NCBI GenBank assembly: GCA_965530995.1
Contig: CBESOB010000008.1
Span: 1-30,432 of the forward strand
Source of the DNA: JABABD01 sp965530995
GTDB lineage: Bacteria > Bacteroidota > Bacteroidia > Flavobacteriales > Flavobacteriaceae
Direction: 5' to 3'
DNA length: 30,432 nt
Shown: positions 23,325 to 30,432 of the stretch, piece by piece
Layout of the letters: each line of letters begins with the position of its first letter
Position numbering within the stretch: the first letter of the stretch is position 1
Notes under the pieces: model-generated
What the model was told of the DNA's origin: nothing
The model's input: only the letters and a program-made list of their open reading frames with translations
Databases searched by the model: none
Position numbers and translations under genes: made by a program

Positions 23325-24587
23325 TTAGGTTAAAAACTCGAACAGGTCAGGTTTGTCATTGAGATATTCTCCAAAGAAATCACCCGCTTTCATACGTTCT
23401 ATCAATGACTCTAAATGTTCTTTTTTCTCTATCTCTATTCCGACTACGGCTGGTCCATCTTCACGACTTGTCGTTTTAGAATATTGAAAATGCGTAATAT
23501 CGTCTGTTGGTCCTAAAATCGTATCCAAGAAGTCTCGAAGAGCCCCTGCGCGTTGCGGGAACCTAATGATGAAATAATGTTTTAACCCATTGTACAACAT
23601 TGCGCGTTCTTTGATCTCGGCAGTTCTTGTAATATCGTTATTACTACCACTGACTATACAAACTATGTTTTTGCCTTTTATTTCTTCGGCATACTGATCT
23701 AATGCTGCCAATGTCATTGCGCCTGCTGGCTCTACAACAATCGCATCGCGATTATACAAGTCTAAAATTGTCTGGCAGACTCTTCCCTCCGAAACTGTTA
23801 TCACGTCATGCAAAAGTTCTTTACAGATCATGAAATTACGATCTCCTACTCTTTTTACCGCTGCACCATCGATAAACTTATCGATATGCTCTAAAGTGAC
23901 ATTGGAATTCTCTTCAATTGATATTTTCATCGCTGGTGCTCCTTCAGGTTCGACCCCAATAATTTTTGTTCTTGGAGATAATACTTGAAACACCGAGCTT
24001 AAGCCAGCAGCCAATCCGCCACCGCCTATTGGAACGAACACATAATCTATTAGCTCTTGGGCTTGCTCAATGATCTCGAGTCCAACTGTTGCTTGACCTT
24101 CTATGATTTTTTCTGAATCGAATGGATGTACAAATGTTCTTCCAGTCGCTTCGCACTCAGTCATTGCAGCTTTGTAAGCATCGTCAAACGTATCGCCAGT
24201 CAGGATGATCTCAACTTGATCTTCACCAAACATCTTGACTTGTTCCAGCTTCTGTTTGGGAGTTGGAGCGGGCATGAAAATCGCGCCTTTTATCTTCAAT
24301 TTTGCGCAGGCAAAAGCTACGCCTTGGGCGTGATTGCCAGCACTTGCACATACAATGCCGTTTTTACGCTGCTCGCGACTTAACGAATTGATCTCATTAT
24401 AAGCCCCTCGAATTTTATAGGACCGCACTTGTTGTAGGTCTTCTCGCTTCAACAAAACATTACTATTATACATTTTTGAATAGGTAAAACTTTGCATCAA
24501 CGGTGTAACAACTGCGACGCCTTTTAATATTTCGGACGCCTCTCTTATATGTCGTAACTTTGGAAAATATGTTGTTTTCGTATCCAT
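23325..24587 (-). CDS. ilvA: threonine dehydratase (biosynthetic)
   Basis: Deaminates threonine to 2-oxobutanoate, the entry step to isoleucine. The PLP lysine lies in SYKIRGAYN (Lys58), the phosphate loop is the GGGGLAAG region, and SAGNHAQGVAFAC is typical. A C-terminal regulatory domain (about 335-420, starting YFIIRFPQRAGALRDFL) is present as a single ACT-like unit, so the protein is the shorter 420-aa type. It links the threonine genes downstream with the branched-chain genes upstream. A degraded palindromic element lies in its 36-bp upstream gap. Confidence 0.94.
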   Translation of the reverse strand: MDTKTTYFPKLRHIREASEILKGVAVVTPLMQSFTYSKMYNSNVLLKREDLQQVRSYKIRGAYNEINSLSREQRKNGIVCASAGNHAQGVAFACAKLKIKGAIFMPAPTPKQKLEQVKMFGEDQVEIILTGDTFDDAYKAAMTECEATGRTFVHPFDSEKIIEGQATVGLEIIEQAQELIDYVFVPIGGGGLAAGLSSVFQVLSPRTKIIGVEPEGAPAMKISIEENSNVTLEHIDKFIDGAAVKRVGDRNFMICKELLHDVITVSEGRVCQTILDLYNRDAIVVEPAGAMTLAALDQYAEEIKGKNIVCIVSGSNNDITRTAEIKERAMLYNGLKHYFIIRFPQRAGALRDFLDTILGPTDDITHFQYSKTTSREDGPAVVGIEIEKKEHLESLIERMKAGDFFGEYLNDKPDLFEFLT

Positions 24588-24590
24588 CTT

Positions 24591-24615
24591 TATTTCCTAC
24601 GAAAGCAGGAATCTC
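24591..24615. repeat. degraded palindromic element (ilvA-ilvC)
   Basis: ttcctacgaaagcaggaatc resembles the better preserved copy at 11064-11090 (cctgcgaaggcaggaatctc). The stem is broken by one substitution and one loop change. Confidence 0.6.
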
Positions 24616-24623
24616 ATTTTTAA

Positions 24624-26126
24624 TTACACTAAAGCTGAAGCCTTTACACTAACATCTGATTTAATGGTTTTCATAGCCGTCATAGCACCCCTTAAACGTT
24701 TCCCTACTGCTTCAATATGATGATTCCTGATGGCATCATTCACTGCAATTAAATCCACATTATCAACAGCATTCGATTTAGAAAACGATTTTCCAATTAT
24801 GGACGTGTCAACTGTTTTCATAAAATCTACCAATAAAGGCTTACAAGCATGATCAAATAGGTAACATCCGTATTCTGCAGTATCAGAGATCACTCTGTTC
24901 ATTTCAAATAATTTCTTTCTTGCAATGGTATTGGCGATCAACGGTAATTCATGTAACGATTCATAGTAAGCAGAATCTTCTATGATCCCTGCGCTCACCA
25001 TAGTTTCAAACGCTAATTCTACGCCTGATTTTACAAACGCCACTAATAATACACCGTGATCAAAATATTCTTGTTCAGAAATATGATCGGTCGTTAAGGT
25101 TGTTTTTTCAAAAGCTGTTTCTCCCGTTGCTGCTCTCCATCCTAAGAGATTCTTATCGTCATTCGCCCAATCTTCCATCATGGTTGTTGAAAAATGTCCA
25201 GAAATAATATCATCCATGTGTTTCTCGAACAATGGTCTCATGATCTCTTTTAATTCTTCAGACAATTCAAACGCTTTGATCTTTGCTGGATTAGATAGTC
25301 TATCCATCATGTTGGTAATACCACCCTGCTTTAAGGCTTCGGTAATAGTTTCCCAACCATACTGAATCAATTTAGCAGCATAACTAGGCTCAATACCTTT
25401 CTCTACCATTTTGTCGAAAGACAGAATGGCACCAGTTTGTAACAATCCGCATAAAATGGTTTGCTCACCCATCAGATCACTTTTTACTTCAGCGATAAAC
25501 GATGACTGCAAAACACCTGCACGATGTCCACCCGTTGCCGCAGCATAGGCTTTAGCTTGTTGCCAACCTTTATTTTCCGGGTCGTTTTCAGGGTGCACCG
25601 CAATTAATGTTGGCACACCAAAACCTCTCTTATACTCTTCACGAACTTCTGTACCTGGGCACTTAGGCGCCACCATAATAACTGTAATATCCTTACGGAT
25701 CTGTGTTCCTTCTTCTACAATATTAAAACCATGAGAGTAACTCAATGTCCCTCCTTGTTTCATTAAAGGCATGACGGCATTAACTACAGACGTATGCTGT
25801 TTATCTGGTGTTAAATTCAATACCAGGTCAGCCGTTGGTATCAGCTCTTCATATGTACCTACAGTAAAATCATTGGAGGTTGCATTTTTGTATGACGCCC
25901 GCTGTTGGTCAATTGCTTGCTGTCTTAATGCATATGAGATATCCAATCCTGAATCTCTCATATTCAATCCTTGATTCAATCCTTGAGCACCGCAACCTAC
26001 AATCACGATTTTCTTTCCTTTTAAAGCATTGACGCCATCTTCAAATTCTGAGGCATCCATGAATCTACATTTTCCTAATTGCTCTAGTTGTACTCTTAAC
26101 GGTAACGTGTTAAAATAATTTGCCAT
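24624..26126 (-). CDS. ilvC: ketol-acid reductoisomerase, class II (long form)
   Basis: Isomerises and reduces acetolactate and acetohydroxybutyrate with NADPH in valine and isoleucine synthesis. The Rossmann motif VGCGAQGLNQGLNMRDSG (43-60) and the APKCPGTEVREEYKRG region are diagnostic. At 500 aa it is the long class II form with a duplicated C-terminal knotted domain, as in E. coli, and not the 330-aa class I form. It lies between ilvN and ilvA in the operon. Confidence 0.96.
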   Translation of the reverse strand: MANYFNTLPLRVQLEQLGKCRFMDASEFEDGVNALKGKKIVIVGCGAQGLNQGLNMRDSGLDISYALRQQAIDQQRASYKNATSNDFTVGTYEELIPTADLVLNLTPDKQHTSVVNAVMPLMKQGGTLSYSHGFNIVEEGTQIRKDITVIMVAPKCPGTEVREEYKRGFGVPTLIAVHPENDPENKGWQQAKAYAAATGGHRAGVLQSSFIAEVKSDLMGEQTILCGLLQTGAILSFDKMVEKGIEPSYAAKLIQYGWETITEALKQGGITNMMDRLSNPAKIKAFELSEELKEIMRPLFEKHMDDIISGHFSTTMMEDWANDDKNLLGWRAATGETAFEKTTLTTDHISEQEYFDHGVLLVAFVKSGVELAFETMVSAGIIEDSAYYESLHELPLIANTIARKKLFEMNRVISDTAEYGCYLFDHACKPLLVDFMKTVDTSIIGKSFSKSNAVDNVDLIAVNDAIRNHHIEAVGKRLRGAMTAMKTIKSDVSVKASALV

Positions 26127-26203
26127 TTTTTCCTTTTTTTAATTTGTTATGCTAATTAACCTTTATAATAGAACACATAATTCGTTGTATTCCATTTTTA
26201 ATC

Positions 26204-26734
26204 TCAATTAGCATTGAATGCGGTTAGCATTTTTGATATTTCCATTGGTTCTTTAGTAACAGCTATGCGACCTGATCTAACAAATTGCATAATTCCGAAA
26301 GCACTTAATTCTCTATGCAACAATTCGATCTCAGCTCTTCTCCCTGATTTTTCAAGAACAAAGAATTCTTTGTTTACTGTCACGATTCTTGCATTACTCT
26401 CTTTAATGATATTCTGAATGTCACGTTCTTCAAACAACAGATCAGACTTGATCTTGAACAAGCAGGATTCTTGATAAATGGTATCTTCATCTTTATGAAA
26501 ATAGGCCTTGATCACCTCAACTTGTTTCTCTATCTGTCCGATAATTTTCTTAATGTTTTTTTCTGTCATTTTCACAACGATCGTAAATCTTGACACACCT
26601 TCTATTTCGGAAGCAGAGGTGTTTAGACTTTCAACATTGATGTGTCGTCTCTGAAAGATTGCTGACAACCGATTGAGCAACCCTATATTATTTTCAGTAT
26701 AAATTGATATCGTATATAATTGTTTTTCTTCCAT
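26204..26734 (-). CDS. ilvN: acetolactate synthase, small regulatory subunit
   Basis: Regulatory partner of IlvB that confers valine feedback. An N-terminal ACT domain begins YTISIYTENNIGLLNRLSAI and continues with RRHINVESL. The C-terminal half is the usual IlvN/IlvH domain. I start at the ATG at 26734 (MEEKQLYTIS), giving 176 aa. The frame extends eight codons to a GTG at 26758, but that GTG lies within a palindromic repeat and is a poor start. The gap to ilvB is filled by that repeat. Confidence 0.93.
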   Translation of the reverse strand: MEEKQLYTISIYTENNIGLLNRLSAIFQRRHINVESLNTSASEIEGVSRFTIVVKMTEKNIKKIIGQIEKQVEVIKAYFHKDEDTIYQESCLFKIKSDLLFEERDIQNIIKESNARIVTVNKEFFVLEKSGRRAEIELLHRELSAFGIMQFVRSGRIAVTKEPMEISKMLTAFNAN

Positions 26735-26753
26735 TTCTTTTTTTCTTTTATCT

Positions 26754-26850
26754 GTCACTTCGAGTGATTTTATCGAGAAGTAACTTCACTTGTTCTCGAT
26801 ACTAATTTCAAGATTCGTTTTACTCATTTTGAAATTCACTCGAACTGACG
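26754..26850. repeat. long palindromic element (ilvN-ilvB)
   Basis: This is a relative of the thrB-thrC family. It contains ttctcgatac (26793-26802) and ends in cactcgaactgacg, with an inner stem aatttcaa/ttgaaatt around an AT-rich loop, plus a flanking cttcgagtgattttatcgag segment. It fills the space between the two genes and ends 1 bp from the ilvB stop. Confidence 0.8.
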
Positions 26851-26851
26851 C

Positions 26852-28585
26852 TTACTCTAATCTAATATCTGAAACTGATGCTCCTGATGGTATCATCGGA
26901 AATACATTACCTTCTTTTTCAACACAGACTTCCAAGAAATAAGGGCCTTCACTTGCCATCATTTCAGCCACCGAATCTCCTAATTCTTCTCGCTTCGTTA
27001 CTTTTTTAGCATCAATGTAGTACCCCTTTGCAATCGCGACAAAATCTGGGTTTGTCATTTCCGTTGAGGCGTAGCGTTTATCGAAAAACAACTGTTGCCA
27101 TTGGCGCACCATACCTAAGAACTCATTATTAAGAACCACAATTTTTACAGGAACTTTCTGTTGAAAAATGGTGCCTAACTCCTGAATGGTCATTTGATAA
27201 CCTCCGTCACCAATTATAGCGACGACTTCACGTTCTGGAGCTGCCATTTTTGCCCCGATAGCCGCTGGTAGCGCAAATCCCATAGTGCCTAATCCTCCAG
27301 AAGTAATATTACTTTTCGTCTTATTGAATTTAGCATAACGACAAGCGATCATTTGGTGTTGACCAACATCACTTACTATGGCCGCTTCACCTTTAGATTG
27401 CTTATTAATTTCATTTATCACCTCACCCATGGTCAATCTTTCCTTGGTTGGATGAATATCATTCTTGATGACTTTTTCATACTCGATCTTATAGAGATCC
27501 TTGAATCGTTGTAACCATTCTGGATGCGAGGTTGCTTTTAATAATGGTAAAAGCTCTTTTAAACTCGCCTTCGCATCTCCTAGAACAGCCACATCTGTTT
27601 TTACGTTCTTGTCTACTTCAGCAGGATCAATCTCAAAATGGATGACTTTGGCCTGTTTAGCATAGGTGTTCAGGGGTCCTGTGACACGATCGTCAAAGCG
27701 CATCCCGATGGCAATGAGCACATCACATTCATTAGTTAAAATATTAGGTGCATAATTTCCATGCATGCCCACCATTCCTATATTTAATGGGTGCGATGTT
27801 GGGATAGCCGAGGCTCCAAGTATAGTCCATGCGGCAGGTATTCCTGTTTTTTCAATAACTTCAGTTAGTTCTTTTTCAGCTTCGCTAAGAATAATACCTT
27901 GTCCCCAAACTATCATTGGATTCTTCGCATTGTTGATCAGCTCTGCAGCTGCTTTAACTGACTCTTTATCCGTTTCCGGAATAGGTTTATAACTCCTAAC
28001 GCCTGTACACTTTTCATATTTAAAATCGAATTCTTCAAACTGTGCGTCCTTTGTGATATCTACTAAAACAGGTCCTGGGCGTCCGCTTTTAGCGATATAG
28101 AAGGCCTTAGCAATAACCTCTGGAATCTCCGAGGCTTTTGTTATTTGATGATTCCATTTTGTCACAGGTGTTGAAATACCAACAATATCAGTTTCTTGAA
28201 ACGCATCACTACCCAATAAATGCGATGCTACTTGGCCCGTTATACAAACCATGGGAGTAGAATCTATTTGAGCATCGGCAATACCGGTTATTAAATTGGT
28301 AGCACCTGGACCCGATGTTGCCATAGCAACTCCTACTCTGCCCGAAATACGTGCATAACCCTGAGCCGCATGGGTCGCACCTTGTTCATGACGCGTTAGC
28401 ACATGATGAATTTTATCTTGATATTTATAAAGTTCATCATAAACCGGCATGATCGCTCCACCAGGGTAACCATATAATATATCAACACCTTCGGCAAGCA
28501 AGCACTTGATAATGGCTTCGCTACCGCTTATGCGTTCGGTGATTTTTGTTATTTTCTTTTTTTCTATTGTTTGAGGGTCTTTCAT
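26852..28585 (-). CDS. ilvB: acetolactate synthase, large catalytic subunit
   Basis: Condenses pyruvate with pyruvate or 2-oxobutanoate, using thiamine diphosphate. GYPGGAIMPVYDEL (39-52) and TRHEQGATHAAQGYAR (64-79, with catalytic Glu67) open the TPP-binding domain. The metal/TPP motif starts at GDGGYQM (459-465) and runs to LNNEFLGMVRQWQ (485-497, Asn487). At 577 aa it is complete. It forms the holoenzyme with IlvN, encoded just downstream. Confidence 0.96.
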   Translation of the reverse strand: MKDPQTIEKKKITKITERISGSEAIIKCLLAEGVDILYGYPGGAIMPVYDELYKYQDKIHHVLTRHEQGATHAAQGYARISGRVGVAMATSGPGATNLITGIADAQIDSTPMVCITGQVASHLLGSDAFQETDIVGISTPVTKWNHQITKASEIPEVIAKAFYIAKSGRPGPVLVDITKDAQFEEFDFKYEKCTGVRSYKPIPETDKESVKAAAELINNAKNPMIVWGQGIILSEAEKELTEVIEKTGIPAAWTILGASAIPTSHPLNIGMVGMHGNYAPNILTNECDVLIAIGMRFDDRVTGPLNTYAKQAKVIHFEIDPAEVDKNVKTDVAVLGDAKASLKELLPLLKATSHPEWLQRFKDLYKIEYEKVIKNDIHPTKERLTMGEVINEINKQSKGEAAIVSDVGQHQMIACRYAKFNKTKSNITSGGLGTMGFALPAAIGAKMAAPEREVVAIIGDGGYQMTIQELGTIFQQKVPVKIVVLNNEFLGMVRQWQQLFFDKRYASTEMTNPDFVAIAKGYYIDAKKVTKREELGDSVAEMMASEGPYFLEVCVEKEGNVFPMIPSGASVSDIRLE

Positions 28586-28599
28586 CTCTATTTATTTGA

Positions 28600-28623
28600 G
28601 ACCCTTCGACTGCGTTCAGGGTC
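28600..28623. repeat. short palindromic element (ilvB-ilvD)
   Basis: gaccct (28600-28605) and agggtc (28618-28623) enclose tcgactgcgttc, giving a small GC-rich hairpin of the 'cttcgactgcg' type. It shares its core with the elements at 6114-6176 and 9063-9120. Confidence 0.75.
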
Positions 28624-28647
28624 ACATTATAACTTTAATTCCTTTGT

Positions 28648-30324
28648 TTAAAATTCATCAGTAACACATCCTTTTGATGCTGACGATACTGTTTTTGCAT
28701 ATTTATATAAAACACCGCGTTCAAATTTTAATTCGGGTGCTTTCCAATCTTTCTTTCGTTCTTGCAATTCCTTATCTGTAACTTCCACGTTTATCGAATT
28801 GGTTTCAGCGTCGATCGTAATGATATCGCCATCCTGGATCAATGCTATGGCTCCACCTTCTTGTGCTTCTGGAGTGATATGACCAACCACAAATCCATGG
28901 GTACCACCAGAAAAGCGACCATCAGTAATAAGAGCCACATCTTTTCCTAGTCCTGCTCCCATGATGGCTGCAGTAGGCTTCAACATTTCAGGCATGCCCG
29001 GCCCCCCTTTTGGGCCTTCATAACGAATAACAATGACATCACCTTTTTCTACTTTTCCATCGCGAATACCATCATTTGCAGCATATTCACCCTCAAAGAC
29101 TTTTGCCTTGCCAGAGAATTTCAAGCCTTCTTTTCCTGTAATCTTCGCTACACTTCCTTCCTCGGCTAAATTGCCGTATAACATTCTTAAATGTCCAGAG
29201 ATCTTGATAGGTTCTTCAATTGGTTTTATAACATCTTGACCTTCTAACAAGTCTTCAACATCCAATAGATTTTCTGCCAATGTTTTTCCTGTGACGGTTA
29301 AACAATCTCCATGTAGGAATCCTTTTTTCAAAAGATATTTTAACACTGCTGGAATTCCTCCCACGGTGTGAACATCTTCCATTAAATATTTTCCACTTGG
29401 CTTTAAGTCGGCCAAAAATGGTGTATTGTCACTTATTTTTTGAAAATCCTTTAAGGTGAAATCAATCTGTGCTGCTCTTGCAATTGCTAAAAAATGAAGT
29501 ACCGCATTCGTAGAACCTCCCAAAATAGTGACTAATCGAATAGCATTCTCCAAGGATTTTCTAGTAATGATATCGGAAGGTTTAATATCCTTTTCAAGAA
29601 GCAGACGCAAGGCTTCTCCAGCTTTTACTGATTCTTTCTTCTTTTCTTCACTTAACGCTGGGTTAGAAGAATTGAAAGGCAAGGTCATTCCTAAGGCTTC
29701 AATAGCTGAAGCCATGGTATTTGCAGTATACATGCCTCCACATGCTCCAGCACCTGGACATGCTTTTTCGACAATATTCTGATATTCGGTTTCCGTCATG
29801 GTGCCCGCAACTTTGCTACCCCATGCCTCAAACGCCGAAACAACATCTAGTTTCTTTCCGTTATGACAGCCCGAATCAATCGTGCCACCATATACTAATA
29901 TACTCGGACGATTCAATCTAATCATTGCCATCAATGCTCCCGGCATGTTCTTGTCGCAACCAACGACAGTTATCAGTCCATCATAACTCATGGCCTGCAC
30001 AACCGTTTCCATCGAATCTGCAATGATATCACGAGATGGTAATGAATAACGCATTCCTGGAGTACCCATAGAAATCCCATCACTCACGCCAATCGTATTG
30101 AAAATCAAACCGATTATATCTTCATTCTTGGTGCCTTTTTTTACCAACTTCGCCAAGTCATTCAAGTGCATATTACAAGGATTCCCCTCATAACCTGTAC
30201 TCGCTATACCGACAATCGGTTTATAGAAATCTTCCTTTGTCAATCCTATGGCGTGCAACATGGCTTGAGCAGCGGGTTGCGTTGGGTCTTGAGTGACCGT
30301 TTTACTGTATTTATTTAATTCCAT
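28648..30324 (-). CDS. ilvD: dihydroxy-acid dehydratase
   Basis: Dehydrates dihydroxy acids to the 2-oxo acids of valine and isoleucine, using an iron-sulfur cluster. The three cysteine ligands are visible: GNPCNM (Cys50), VGCDKNMPG (Cys123) and GACGGMYTANTM (Cys195). The late motifs GPKGGPGMPEM and TDGRFSGGTHG are those of IlvD. At 558 aa it is complete. It is the first gene of the ilv operon seen here, with at least 108 bp of AT-rich non-coding DNA upstream. Confidence 0.96.
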   Translation of the reverse strand: MELNKYSKTVTQDPTQPAAQAMLHAIGLTKEDFYKPIVGIASTGYEGNPCNMHLNDLAKLVKKGTKNEDIIGLIFNTIGVSDGISMGTPGMRYSLPSRDIIADSMETVVQAMSYDGLITVVGCDKNMPGALMAMIRLNRPSILVYGGTIDSGCHNGKKLDVVSAFEAWGSKVAGTMTETEYQNIVEKACPGAGACGGMYTANTMASAIEALGMTLPFNSSNPALSEEKKKESVKAGEALRLLLEKDIKPSDIITRKSLENAIRLVTILGGSTNAVLHFLAIARAAQIDFTLKDFQKISDNTPFLADLKPSGKYLMEDVHTVGGIPAVLKYLLKKGFLHGDCLTVTGKTLAENLLDVEDLLEGQDVIKPIEEPIKISGHLRMLYGNLAEEGSVAKITGKEGLKFSGKAKVFEGEYAANDGIRDGKVEKGDVIVIRYEGPKGGPGMPEMLKPTAAIMGAGLGKDVALITDGRFSGGTHGFVVGHITPEAQEGGAIALIQDGDIITIDAETNSINVEVTDKELQERKKDWKAPELKFERGVLYKYAKTVSSASKGCVTDEF

Positions 30325-30348
30325 TAAGATATAGTATACTTAGAATTT

Positions 30349-30382
30349 CGAAAGTAAATTTTTTTAAAGTTACAATAGCAAA
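30349..30382 (-). promoter_or_regulatory. possible ilv operon promoter
   Basis: Minus-strand TTTG (30382-30379) and TACTTTCG (30356-30349) are 22 bp apart, near the Bacteroidota -33/-7 pattern TTTG and TAnnTTTG, with one mismatch in the -7 box. They lie 25-60 bp before the ilvD ATG. The stretch is very AT-rich, so a chance match is possible. No leader peptide is visible in the 108 bp available. Confidence 0.3.
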
Positions 30383-30432
30383 TAGTGCAAGATAACTGTT
30401 AAATTCAAATGAAATGAAATGAATTTAAATTA

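Noticed and set aside
1115..29921. Many plus-strand ORFs of 60-220 codons
   Set aside because: All lie antisense inside well-supported minus-strand genes, have no recognisable motifs and no start signals. They are shadows of the coding frames.

Overview
The window looks like a chromosomal segment of an AT-rich member of the Bacteroidota, most likely Flavobacteriia. The reasons are the order of the amino-acid biosynthesis genes (GNAT-argG-argC-proC-argD-argF'-argB-argE-argH and ilvD-ilvB-ilvN-ilvC-ilvA-thrA-thrB-thrC), promoter motifs of the TAnnTTTG type, scarcity of Shine-Dalgarno sequences, and an ArgF' transcarbamylase close to the Bacteroides enzyme. All convincing genes lie on the minus strand, so transcription runs from high to low coordinates.

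Region by region, in transcription order. (1) 30324-23325: ilvD, ilvB, ilvN, ilvC, ilvA, the branched-chain amino-acid pathway. (2) 23280-18117: thrA (fused aspartokinase/homoserine dehydrogenase), thrB, about 490 bp of palindromic repeats, then thrC. Together these make threonine, which feeds IlvA. (3) 18105-16504: gapN, a non-phosphorylating NADP-dependent glyceraldehyde-3-phosphate dehydrogenase, 11 bp after thrC. (4) 16502-14743: an inserted module with one Fic-family gene that has an AbiEi-like N-terminus, preceded by a 24-bp tandem repeat. The module is flanked by two 308-bp copies of the 3' end of gapN, so gapN stays intact and an orphan gapN tail lies beyond the insert. (5) 14434-14005: a non-coding leader containing a 23-codon ORF that ends in five consecutive arginine codons, a candidate arginine attenuator. 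(6) 14004-4819: a nine-gene arginine operon with proC inside it. The residue that sets acyl specificity in ArgF' is Ala, which predicts the N-succinyl version of the pathway. (7) 4650-481: a very long orphan sigma-54 activator with about eight PAS domains, ending at a perfect 26-bp hairpin. (8) 261-31: a small unrecognised ORF.

Most operon junctions that do not overlap carry a short palindromic (REP-like) element of one of several families. One such element has been absorbed in frame into the N-terminus of ArgG. Others artificially lengthen the longest ORFs of argB, argF' and ilvN, so later ATG starts are used here.

The best leads are the arginine leader peptide, the Fic module with its tail-restoring duplication, the succinyl-type arginine pathway and the repeat-punctuated operons. 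No rRNA, tRNA, CRISPR array, transposase or integrase was seen. All functional calls come from reading motifs by eye; no database search was run.
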